Origin: UBA6398 sp963660485
Lineage (GTDB): Bacteria; Bacteroidota; Bacteroidia; Bacteroidales; Bacteroidaceae
Assembly: GCA_963660485.1 (NCBI GenBank)
Contig: CAVKYH010000002.1
Span: forward strand, 62,001-126,000
DNA length: 64,000 nt
Direction: 5' to 3'
Shown here: positions 33,822 to 41,173 of the stretch, piece after piece
Numbering within the stretch: the stretch's first letter is position 1
How the letters are laid out: every line of letters starts with the position of its first letter
Translations under genes and position numbers: made by a program
The notes under the pieces: model-generated
What the model was told of the DNA's origin: nothing
Databases searched by the model: none
The model's input: the letters and a program-made list of their open reading frames with translations, nothing else

Positions 33822-34481
33822 ATGAAACTAAAAGAACTATTTGCCAAACTCACAAGCGGCTATGTGTGGGGAAACTTGCTCGCCATGGTTCTGGTTGTGG
33901 CGCTATTGATATTCCTCACCCTCAAAGGACTTGCCGTTTATTCCAAACACGGCGAGGAAATAACGGTACCACAACTCAAGGGGCTCTCGTATGCGGCAGC
34001 CCATAAGAAACTTGTGAACGCCGGGCTGGAATGTGTGGTGAGCGACTCGGGATATGTTACCCGCTATCCCGCAGGCACAGTGCTCGATCAGTCGGTTGAG
34101 GCAGGCATGAAGGTGAAGCCGGGACGCGAAGTGGCTCTCACCGTCAACGCTTCGGCACCTCCCACAATCGTTATGCCCGACCTTGTTGACAACAGTTCTT
34201 TGCGCGAAGCGCGTTCGCGGCTTGAAGCCCTCGGTTTCAATCTGAATCCACCCGAATATATAAATGGAGAAAAAGAGTGGGTGTATGGTGTGAAATGCAA
34301 CGGACAAAACATTGCCGCCGGAACGAGGGTGTCGGTAAATGCAAGGCTTACGCTCGTTGTGGGAAACGGTTTCACCGACGACGATATGAGCGAAGAAGAT
34401 TCGCTCGACAATGCTTGGTATTACGGAGAGGACGTGATTTTTGATGATGACTCACATGATGGAGAAATTGTGGCGGAATAG
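33822..34481 (+). CDS. PASTA domain-containing membrane protein
   Basis: A 219-residue protein with one membrane helix (about residues 17-38) and two PASTA domains outside (about 45-112, ITVPQLKGLSYAAAHKKL..., and 115-185, IVMPDLVDNSSLREARSRL...). There is no kinase domain. PASTA domains can sense or bind cell-wall material. It overlaps the next gene by 23 bases. The order PASTA, RluA, ddl is common in Bacteroidota and points to a cell-wall link. The acidic C-terminus (DDDMSEEDSLD) is unremarkable. Confidence 0.9.
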   Translation: MKLKELFAKLTSGYVWGNLLAMVLVVALLIFLTLKGLAVYSKHGEEITVPQLKGLSYAAAHKKLVNAGLECVVSDSGYVTRYPAGTVLDQSVEAGMKVKPGREVALTVNASAPPTIVMPDLVDNSSLREARSRLEALGFNLNPPEYINGEKEWVYGVKCNGQNIAAGTRVSVNARLTLVVGNGFTDDDMSEEDSLDNAWYYGEDVIFDDDSHDGEIVAE

Positions 34482-35541
34482 GCTTTTTGAAGAGTTCAAG
34501 GGTGATGATATCCTTGAAGATGACGGCGACGACAACGAACAACTGTACGAACATTTCAGAATGGTTGCCGACAAAGGGCAACAATTGCTGAGAATCGACA
34601 AATTCCTTTTCGTTCATCTGCCCGGAACTTCACGCAATCGCATACAACAGGCAGCCAAGGCGGGATTTGTGCATGTCAACGACCAGCCCGTGAAAAGCAA
34701 CTACCGTGTGAAACCGGGCGATGTGGTTACGCTGCTGCTCAATAGGCCACATTATGACAATTCCATCGAACCCGAGGATATTCCTCTCAATATAGTTTAC
34801 GAAGACAACGATGTTGTGGTGGTTAACAAGTCTGCGGGAATGGTTGTTCACCCAGGGCATGGAAACTATACGGGCACTCTTGTGAACGCCATAGCCTGGC
34901 ATTTGAAAGACAACCCCGGCTATGACCCCAACGACCCGGCTGTGGGACTCGTGCACCGCATTGACAAAGATACTTCGGGGCTGTTGGTGATAGCAAAAAC
35001 GCCCGAGGCGAAAACAAGTCTGGGAGTGCAATTTTTCAACAAGACAACGCGCCGCCTATACGAGGCTCTCGTTTGGGGAGATCCCGGGCAGGACGAAGGA
35101 AGAATAGAGGGAAATATTGCGAGAAACCCTAAAAACCGCCTGCAAATGACTGTTTTTCCACCCGAAAGCGAGATAGGAAAACCGGCGGTTACACATTATA
35201 AAGTTCTTAAGCGTTTTGGTTATACCACTCTCGTGCAGTGTAGGCTTGAAACCGGTCGCACTCATCAAATCCGCGCACATTTTACAAATATAGGCCACCC
35301 TCTTTTCAACGACGAACGGTATGGCGGCTCGCAAATCATTCGCGGTAAAACTTCCGGCTCATACAAACAGTTTATTCAGAATTGTTTTTCGGTTTGCCCC
35401 CGACAAGCTTTGCATGCAGCCACACTTGGTTTTTATCACCCCGTACTTAAAAAAGAAATGGACTTTGCTGCGCCGATGCCCGAGGACTTGCGTTCGCTTA
35501 TCGACAGATGGGAGCGTTTTTCCGAGGCTTCTGCAAGATAA
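34459..35541 (+). CDS. RluA family pseudouridine synthase
   Basis: A 360-residue enzyme that turns uridine into pseudouridine in rRNA. An S4 RNA-binding domain (about 40-100, LLRIDKFLFVHLPGTSRNRI...) precedes the catalytic domain. The catalytic motif HRIDKDTSGLLV has its Asp near residue 170, and the family block ETGRTHQIRAHF lies near residue 278. Several ATGs cluster at 34444-34459; the last is chosen because it shortens the overlap with the PASTA gene. Which uridine is modified is unknown. Confidence 0.93.
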   Translation: MEKLWRNRLFEEFKGDDILEDDGDDNEQLYEHFRMVADKGQQLLRIDKFLFVHLPGTSRNRIQQAAKAGFVHVNDQPVKSNYRVKPGDVVTLLLNRPHYDNSIEPEDIPLNIVYEDNDVVVVNKSAGMVVHPGHGNYTGTLVNAIAWHLKDNPGYDPNDPAVGLVHRIDKDTSGLLVIAKTPEAKTSLGVQFFNKTTRRLYEALVWGDPGQDEGRIEGNIARNPKNRLQMTVFPPESEIGKPAVTHYKVLKRFGYTTLVQCRLETGRTHQIRAHFTNIGHPLFNDERYGGSQIIRGKTSGSYKQFIQNCFSVCPRQALHAATLGFYHPVLKKEMDFAAPMPEDLRSLIDRWERFSEASAR

Positions 35542-35628
35542 TATCCGGCACAGCATACCAAAATAACTTGATACAAAAAACAATGTTTGCAGACAAAAAA
35601 CGCCTGCAACGCAGAAAAATCAACTAAT

Positions 35629-36624
35629 ATGAAACGTATAATAGCAATTGTGGCAGGAGGGGATTCTTCCGAGCACGATGTTTCGATGCGTAGCGCACAA
35701 GGAATAAAATCGTTCCTTGAAAATCAACCCTACGATACATATATTATAGAAATCCGTGGGAAAGAATGGAACGCTCACCTTAACGACGGCACTTCTTCCA
35801 AAGTTGATCGCAATGATTTCTCGTTTGTGGAAAACAACAAGCGTGTCCGTCCCGATTTCGCGTACATCACGATTCACGGAACTCCCGGCGAAAACGGAAT
35901 CATCGAGGGATATTTCGATTTGATAGAGATGCCGTATTCCACGAGCGACGTTCTTGTTGAGGCGATGACGTTCAATAAATACGCGCTTAACCAGTTCCTG
36001 CGTTCCATGGGGGTTAATATTTCAGATAGCGTGCTTCTGCGACAAAACCAAACGCGCCGCATTACAAACGAACAGATTGTAGAGCGGCTGGGATTGCCTT
36101 GTTTTGTAAAACCAAACGCCGGCGGCAGCAGTTTCGGCGTTACCAAAGTGAAGGAAGCCGATGAACTCGAACCGGCAATTCAGAAAGCTATGGCGGAAAG
36201 CCCTGAAGTGATGGTGGAAGCCTATATGAAAGGTACGGAAATCACTTGCGGCTGCTACAAAACGAGCAAAACGAGTTGCGTGTTCCCTATCACGGAGGTT
36301 GTAACCGACAACGAATTTTTCGACTACAATGCAAAATACAACGGACAGGTAAGCGAAATCACTCCAGCCCGTCTTTCGCCAGAGACAACGGAGCGCGTGA
36401 AGAATGAAACGCTCAATATTTACGAGATACTCGGTTGCCGCGGAATTATTCGCATTGATTATATTCTTACGGGCGAGAAGGGAAGCGAGAAAATCAATAT
36501 GCTTGAAATCAATACCACTCCCGGAATGACGGCCACGAGTTTCATTCCGCAGCAGGTCAAGGCTGCCGGAAAAGATATAGGCGATGTGCTTGCCGAAATC
36601 ATAGAAGATGCTTTTGAAAACTGA
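35629..36624 (+). CDS. ddl: D-alanine--D-alanine ligase
   Basis: A 331-residue ATP-grasp enzyme that makes the D-Ala-D-Ala dipeptide for peptidoglycan. Family blocks are SSEHDVSMRSA near residue 12, HGTPGENGIIEGYFDL near residue 84, KPNAGGSSFGVTKV near residue 162 and the metal-binding end INMLEINTTPGMT near residue 297. The start is the ATG giving MKRIIAIVAGG; a longer frame adds 14 residues unlike the family. It shares a run with the PASTA and RluA genes and is followed 9 bases later by an acyltransferase. Confidence 0.96.
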   Translation: MKRIIAIVAGGDSSEHDVSMRSAQGIKSFLENQPYDTYIIEIRGKEWNAHLNDGTSSKVDRNDFSFVENNKRVRPDFAYITIHGTPGENGIIEGYFDLIEMPYSTSDVLVEAMTFNKYALNQFLRSMGVNISDSVLLRQNQTRRITNEQIVERLGLPCFVKPNAGGSSFGVTKVKEADELEPAIQKAMAESPEVMVEAYMKGTEITCGCYKTSKTSCVFPITEVVTDNEFFDYNAKYNGQVSEITPARLSPETTERVKNETLNIYEILGCRGIIRIDYILTGEKGSEKINMLEINTTPGMTATSFIPQQVKAAGKDIGDVLAEIIEDAFEN

Positions 36625-36633
36625 TTTTGCGTA

Positions 36634-37791
36634 ATGGATATCCCAAAAGAATTTGACGAGATAAGACCTTATTCGCCCGAAGAACTGCCTGCGGTGTTTG
36701 ATGCCTTGCTTGCTGACCCGCAGTTTACGGCAGTGGTGGCGCAGCTTTACCCCGGAATGGATATGGCAACGTTCGGAGCGGTTTTGCGCTCGTGCAAAAC
36801 TAACCAGGAGGTGCAGGAAAAACTTGTTTACGACCTTGTGGGGCGCATCGAAACCAAATGTACCGACGGCGTAGACATGGATTGCAGCAACATCAAGCCG
36901 GATTGCCGCTACACTTTCGTATCAAATCACCGCGACATCGTGGCTGATCCGTCTTTCCTCTCCAAAAAACTTATCGAAAACCGCTTCCCGTGTACGGTGG
37001 AGATTGCTATCGGCGATAATTTGCTTATTTACCCGTGGATTCGCAGGCTTGTCAGGGTTAACAAGTCGTTCATAGTGCAGCGTTCGGCGCAGATGCGCGA
37101 AATGCTTGCGAGTTCGGCGCGAATGAGCCGCTACATGCACTTTGCCATAAGCCACAAGAACGAAAACATATGGATTGCGCAGCGAGAGGGACGCGCAAAG
37201 GATTCAAACGACCGCACACAAGATTCAATTCTTAAGATGATGGCGATGGGCGGCGAGGGAGATGTTGTTGACAGACTGCTGCAACTTCACATTGTGCCCC
37301 TGAGCATTTCATACGAATACGACCCTTGTGATTACTTGAAGGCGGCGGAATTTCAGATGAAGCGCGACAATCCCGACTATGTAAAGACCCGCGAAAACGA
37401 TCTCCTGAACATGCGGACGGGGATATTCGGATACAAAGGCCGTGTGCACTATGCGCCGGCTCCGTGTATTGACGAATGGTTGATGAAGCTTGACCGAGGA
37501 ATGAAGAAGGGCGTTCTTTTTGAAACCATAGCGCGGCATATCGACAAGGAGATTTATCTCAACTACCGTATTTACCCGGGAAATTATGTGGCAGCCGACA
37601 TGCTTGGCGGCACAACGCGTTTCGCGCAGAATTATACCGATGCCGACAAAAAGAAGTTTGAGAATTATCTTGCGTCGCGCCTCGAGAAAATAGAACTGCC
37701 CAACAAAGACGATGCTTTTCTCCGCGAGCGTTTGCTCACGATGTATGCAAATCCGGCGCTTAACCATTGCCGTGCCGTGGAGGGCGAATAG
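36634..37791 (+). CDS. PlsC-like glycerolipid acyltransferase
   Basis: A 385-residue acyltransferase of the PlsC type. The catalytic H-x4-D appears as SNHRDIVADPSF near residues 98-109. IWIAQREGRAKDSND near residue 180 is the usual third block. It probably moves an acyl chain onto a lysophospholipid or ornithine-type lipid. The acceptor is unknown. It is longer than 1-acyl-glycerol-3-phosphate acyltransferase, with added N- and C-terminal parts. It is co-directional with ddl, 9 bases away, and with the lipoprotein gene, 13 bases on. Confidence 0.85.
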   Translation: MDIPKEFDEIRPYSPEELPAVFDALLADPQFTAVVAQLYPGMDMATFGAVLRSCKTNQEVQEKLVYDLVGRIETKCTDGVDMDCSNIKPDCRYTFVSNHRDIVADPSFLSKKLIENRFPCTVEIAIGDNLLIYPWIRRLVRVNKSFIVQRSAQMREMLASSARMSRYMHFAISHKNENIWIAQREGRAKDSNDRTQDSILKMMAMGGEGDVVDRLLQLHIVPLSISYEYDPCDYLKAAEFQMKRDNPDYVKTRENDLLNMRTGIFGYKGRVHYAPAPCIDEWLMKLDRGMKKGVLFETIARHIDKEIYLNYRIYPGNYVAADMLGGTTRFAQNYTDADKKKFENYLASRLEKIELPNKDDAFLRERLLTMYANPALNHCRAVEGE

Positions 37792-37804
37792 AATTTTTCC
37801 GTAA

Positions 37805-38458
37805 ATGCGTTGTTTGCGAACCATATTGTTTTCTGTTGCTCCGCTGTTTGGTGTGGTGCTGCTTGTGTGCTGCGAAAACGAAACCGCAAGCAATCTGCCG
37901 GCGCAGCGAATGGAGCTCGTGAACATGATAACCGACAGCGCGGGAAACTGTTCGCTTATGGCTCTCGACAATGGCGACACGCTCATGCTTTCAACGCCGC
38001 TGGGCGATTTCAAACGCGATACCGTGGCGCGCTACATGGTTGTCTACACCACAAGAAAGTCTTTGCCGTATACCACGGCGGTTATCTCGTCGATGGGAGC
38101 CCCCGTTACGGCGTGGATAAAGCGATATTCTTCAATTCCTGCCGATACGGTCTACACTGAATCGGTCTGGATTGGCGGCGGGTGCCTCAACTTGCGTGTG
38201 AGAGTGGACGATTTCGGCGGGGCTCACTATTATGGTTTTGCCTGGCTGGGCTGGACTGTGAATGCCGACAGTTCGCGCACGGCAAATGTGGCTTTGTATC
38301 ACAACGCGCGCGAATATAAGGGATATTACAACCGCACTTCAATCGTTTGTTGTCCGCTCTCGCAGGTTTCGGCAATGCTTCGCGGCGGAACAGACAGCGT
38401 TGCATTGCTTACGAACGAGCGGGGAAAGGGAATGACATGGCACGTTATACCATATTGA
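37805..38458 (+). CDS. NigD-like lipoprotein
   Basis: A 217-residue predicted lipoprotein (lipobox VLLVCC near residue 23). The pattern ITDSAGNCSLMALDNGDTL near residue 43, an OB-like beta region and later immunoglobulin-like strands match the NigD family of Bacteroidales, named from a bacteriocin cluster in Prevotella. Most members are not tied to bacteriocins and have no known role. It ends the PASTA-RluA-ddl run and converges on the rubrerythrin gene with a shared terminator. Confidence 0.72.
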   Translation: MRCLRTILFSVAPLFGVVLLVCCENETASNLPAQRMELVNMITDSAGNCSLMALDNGDTLMLSTPLGDFKRDTVARYMVVYTTRKSLPYTTAVISSMGAPVTAWIKRYSSIPADTVYTESVWIGGGCLNLRVRVDDFGGAHYYGFAWLGWTVNADSSRTANVALYHNAREYKGYYNRTSIVCCPLSQVSAMLRGGTDSVALLTNERGKGMTWHVIPY

Positions 38459-38506
38459 TGCCTTGGCGGCAGGGCGCGTGGGCGTCTTGACCGGAGCAGA
38501 TACAAT

Positions 38507-38536
38507 AAAGGCGCATCGCTGTTGCGGTGCGCCTTT
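38507..38536. terminator. Shared terminator of the NigD-like and rubrerythrin genes
   Basis: AAAGGCGCATCGC and GCGGTGCGCCTTT around TGTT. T-rich sequence follows on both strands, between two convergent genes. Confidence 0.8.
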
Positions 38537-38566
38537 GTTGTATACGTATGCTATTCGGCTGAAGTC

Positions 38567-39118
38567 TTATTTCTTGCCGAAATAGCGGTCGAGCAAACCC
38601 TTGAATCCGCGTCCGTGGCGTGCTTCGTCCTTTGCCATTTCGTGAACGGTGTCGTGGATTGCATCGAGGTTCAGTTCTTTTGCACGTTTTGCGATACGGA
38701 ATTTGTCGGAGCAAGCACCCGATTCGGCTGCGGCGCGTTTTTCAAGGTTTGTCTTGGTGTCCCAAACCACATCGCCAAGCAGTTCGGCAAATTTTGCAGC
38801 GTGTTCAGCCTCTTCCCAAGCGTAGCGCTTGAAAGCCTCGGCTATTTCGGGATAACCCTCGCGGTCGGCCTGGCGGCTCATGGCGAGATACATTCCCACT
38901 TCTCCGCATTCGCCCTGCCAATGTGCGTTGAGGTCTTTGAGCATCTCCTCGTCGCAACCTTTGGCTACGCCAAGAGTGTGCTCTGTCTCGAAGTTGAGTT
39001 CGCCTTCTTCAAGCTCTTCGAATTTCGAAGCGGGGGCGTGGCAAATCGGGCATTCTTGGGGTGCTTCGGTTCCCTCGTAAACGTAACCACATACTGTGCA
39101 AATAAATTTCTTTTTCAT
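38567..39118 (-). CDS. Rubrerythrin with N-terminal rubredoxin domain (reverse rubrerythrin)
   Basis: A 183-residue peroxide-detoxifying protein. Unlike classic rubrerythrin, the rubredoxin part comes first: CTVCGYVYEG (residues 8-17) and CPICHAPASKFE (residues 24-35). A four-helix diiron domain follows with the Glu and His ligands in GECGEVGMY, WEEAEHAAKF and EMAKDEARHGRG. This reversed order is known in anaerobes. It reduces hydrogen peroxide, taking electrons through the rubredoxin site. It has its own promoter. Confidence 0.95.
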   Translation of the reverse strand: MKKKFICTVCGYVYEGTEAPQECPICHAPASKFEELEEGELNFETEHTLGVAKGCDEEMLKDLNAHWQGECGEVGMYLAMSRQADREGYPEIAEAFKRYAWEEAEHAAKFAELLGDVVWDTKTNLEKRAAAESGACSDKFRIAKRAKELNLDAIHDTVHEMAKDEARHGRGFKGLLDRYFGKK

Positions 39119-39188
39119 GACGTTTGATTTTTAATTGTTATGTATTATGTTATGTTTTTCTCCGCCCCGTTCGTGTCGGGTGAAGATG

Positions 39189-39196
39189 CAAAGGTA
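39189..39196 (-). promoter_or_regulatory. -7 promoter box of the rubrerythrin gene
   Basis: Minus-strand TACCTTTG, about 70 bases before the start. Confidence 0.73.
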
Positions 39197-39417
39197 CGAC
39201 AAAGTTTTTAATGACCAAATGTTTTGAGAAGAAATTTTAATGTTTTTGTAAGAAATGTGCCGAAAATCGCACGAAACGGGTTTGCAAACGGATTTTCGAT
39301 GTGGCTTTTGGGGAAAACGAAATGAGATTTCGGAGAAAGCGAAAAGAATATGTTTTGCAAAAAATGCCGTTTTTGAAAATCCTTGATACTCAATGATTTT
39401 ACTGACATGCGGAAACC

Positions 39418-39507
39418 GCTTTTACGAGGTCAGACATAATTTAAATTCCGACGCATCTAATTTAAATTAGATGCGTCGGAGTTTTTACGAGATGCCTTGT
39501 TGTTTTT
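39418..39507. repeat. Intergenic three-slot repeat R10 (e / a / a')
   Basis: GAGGTCAGACAT, CCGACGCATCT and AGATGCGTCGG with two AATTTAAATT. Middle and right slots make a perfect 32-base palindrome ending in GGAGTTTTTACGAGATGCC. It starts 7 bases past the cdaA stop. Confidence 0.93.
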
Positions 39508-39513
39508 ATGGTG

Positions 39514-40284
39514 TCAAACCACCATGTCGGTGAGAAGGCGTTCGAGCTCTTCTCCGGTAAGGTTGAGATGGAATTTGCCGTTGAACGCAACGGATATATG
39601 CCCCGTCTCCTCGGAAACGGTTATTGCAAGTGCGTCGCTGTTTTGTGTGATTCCCATTGCGGCGCGGTGGCGCAGCCCGAGGTTGCGCGGAATGTCTTCG
39701 TCGTGCGACACGGGAAGTATGCAGCCTGCCGAAACTATTTTCTTGTGGGATATCACCATTGCGCCGTCGTGGAGCGGACTGTTTTTGAAGAATATGTTTT
39801 CGATGAGCCGCTGTTTGATTTCTGCGTTGATTATCTCGCCCGTTTTTTCAATGTCTCCCAATCCTATGTAACGCTCAAACACAATGAGCGCGCCCACTTT
39901 TTGTGCGCTCATCGACATGCACGCGCGCACCACGGGAATTATCGTGTCTTCGCCCACGGGGGTGTCGCCAAGATTTTGCCGCGAGAAGAATTTCAATACC
40001 TTGCCTATGGAATGATGAGTGCCGAGCGAGGAGAAAAATTTGCGTATGTCTTCCTGAAATATTATGATCAAAGCAATTGCTCCAATGTTTACCATTTTGT
40101 CCATAATGGAGCCGAGCAAACTCATGTTGAATATCTTGGAGACGAAAATCCATACTATTACGAATATGAGTATGCCCATGAACACATTGCCCGAGCGCGA
40201 CTCCTTCATGAGGCGATAGATGTAGAAAAGAATCATCGCCACCAGCAGAATGTCGATTATGTCTTTTATCGAGAACGACAGCAT
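39514..40284 (-). CDS. cdaA: Diadenylate cyclase CdaA
   Basis: A 256-residue membrane enzyme that makes cyclic di-AMP from two ATP. Three N-terminal helices (about 5-65) are followed by the DAC domain. Both catalytic motifs are intact: DGA in NSPLHDGAMVI near residue 172 and RHR in GLRHRAAMGIT near residue 205. Cyclic di-AMP controls cell-wall and osmotic balance. It begins 12 bases after folP, in an operon with that gene and a rhamnosidase. Confidence 0.96.
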   Translation of the reverse strand: MLSFSIKDIIDILLVAMILFYIYRLMKESRSGNVFMGILIFVIVWIFVSKIFNMSLLGSIMDKMVNIGAIALIIIFQEDIRKFFSSLGTHHSIGKVLKFFSRQNLGDTPVGEDTIIPVVRACMSMSAQKVGALIVFERYIGLGDIEKTGEIINAEIKQRLIENIFFKNSPLHDGAMVISHKKIVSAGCILPVSHDEDIPRNLGLRHRAAMGITQNSDALAITVSEETGHISVAFNGKFHLNLTGEELERLLTDMVV

Positions 40285-40296
40285 TTTTTCGCGGTT

Positions 40297-41169
40297 TTAT
40301 ATTTGTGCCAGAGTTTGCTTTACGATTTTCACGGCTTCGCATGCCGCTTTCACATCGTGCACCCTGAGAATCGACGCGCCCTTCATCAGCGCGATGGTGT
40401 GGCATACCGTGGTGCCGTTGAAGGCGTTTGCGGCGTCGGTGTCGAGCAATTTATAGATCATCGACTTTCTTGAAACGCCCACGAGCAGCGGCAGTTGCCA
40501 CGCCTTGAGGAAGTCGAGGCGCGCAAGCAGTTCGTAGTTTTGCTCCATGGATTTCCCGAAACCGTAGCCGGGGTCTATGATGATGTCTTTCGCGCCGAGT
40601 TCGTGCAAGGCATTGATGCGGTTTGTAAGAAAGCCCATCACCTCGGTCATGTAAGGCATGTTGGCGTTGGAATGCGAGGTGAGCGGCGCGTCGGAGTGCA
40701 TGTTGTTTATCGTGCCGCCGATATGCATTAATATATAAGGCACACCGAGCGCGGCAACTGTGGAGAACATCTGCTTGTCTCCCTCGCCGCCCGAAACATC
40801 GTTGATAATGTTTGCGCCATATTCCTCCACACACATCTTTGATACGTTGGCGCGGAAAGTATCGATGCTTACAGGAACTCCGGGAGCTGCTTTCGCCACA
40901 ACAGCAAGCGCACGCCGCAGGCGCGACATCTCTTCGCGTTCGTCCACGTCGGCAGAGCCGGGGCGCGTGGAGTAAGCTCCGATGTCGATAATCGTACCCC
41001 CCTCGTCCACTATCTGACGGGCACGAGCGGCAATGGCATCTTCGTTGAACGTTCTCGAAGCCGCGTAAAACGAGTCGGGCGTAACGTTCAGAATTCCCAT
41101 GACCTGCGGTTCGCCGAGGTCCATTAACTTTCCGCCGAGATTCAATGTGTATGGCACAAGACCCTTCAT
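40297..41169 (-). CDS. folP: Dihydropteroate synthase
   Basis: A 290-residue folate enzyme joining p-aminobenzoate to the pterin; it is the sulfonamide target. Family blocks: MGILNVTPDSFY near residue 24, GGTIIDIGAYSTRPGS near residue 57, and IIDPGYGFGKS near residue 204. The loop with the SRK is GVSRKSMI near residue 236. The chosen ATG gives MKGLVPYTLN; a longer frame runs into the rhamnosidase gene. It lies 4 bases after the rhamnosidase and 12 bases before cdaA. Confidence 0.96.
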   Translation of the reverse strand: MKGLVPYTLNLGGKLMDLGEPQVMGILNVTPDSFYAASRTFNEDAIAARARQIVDEGGTIIDIGAYSTRPGSADVDEREEMSRLRRALAVVAKAAPGVPVSIDTFRANVSKMCVEEYGANIINDVSGGEGDKQMFSTVAALGVPYILMHIGGTINNMHSDAPLTSHSNANMPYMTEVMGFLTNRINALHELGAKDIIIDPGYGFGKSMEQNYELLARLDFLKAWQLPLLVGVSRKSMIYKLLDTDAANAFNGTTVCHTIALMKGASILRVHDVKAACEAVKIVKQTLAQI

Positions 41170-41173
41170 AGTC

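Noticed and set aside
36634..38458. Bacteriocin cluster suggested by the NigD-like protein
   Set aside because: Neighbours are ddl and an acyltransferase; no bacteriocin precursor or exporter is nearby.
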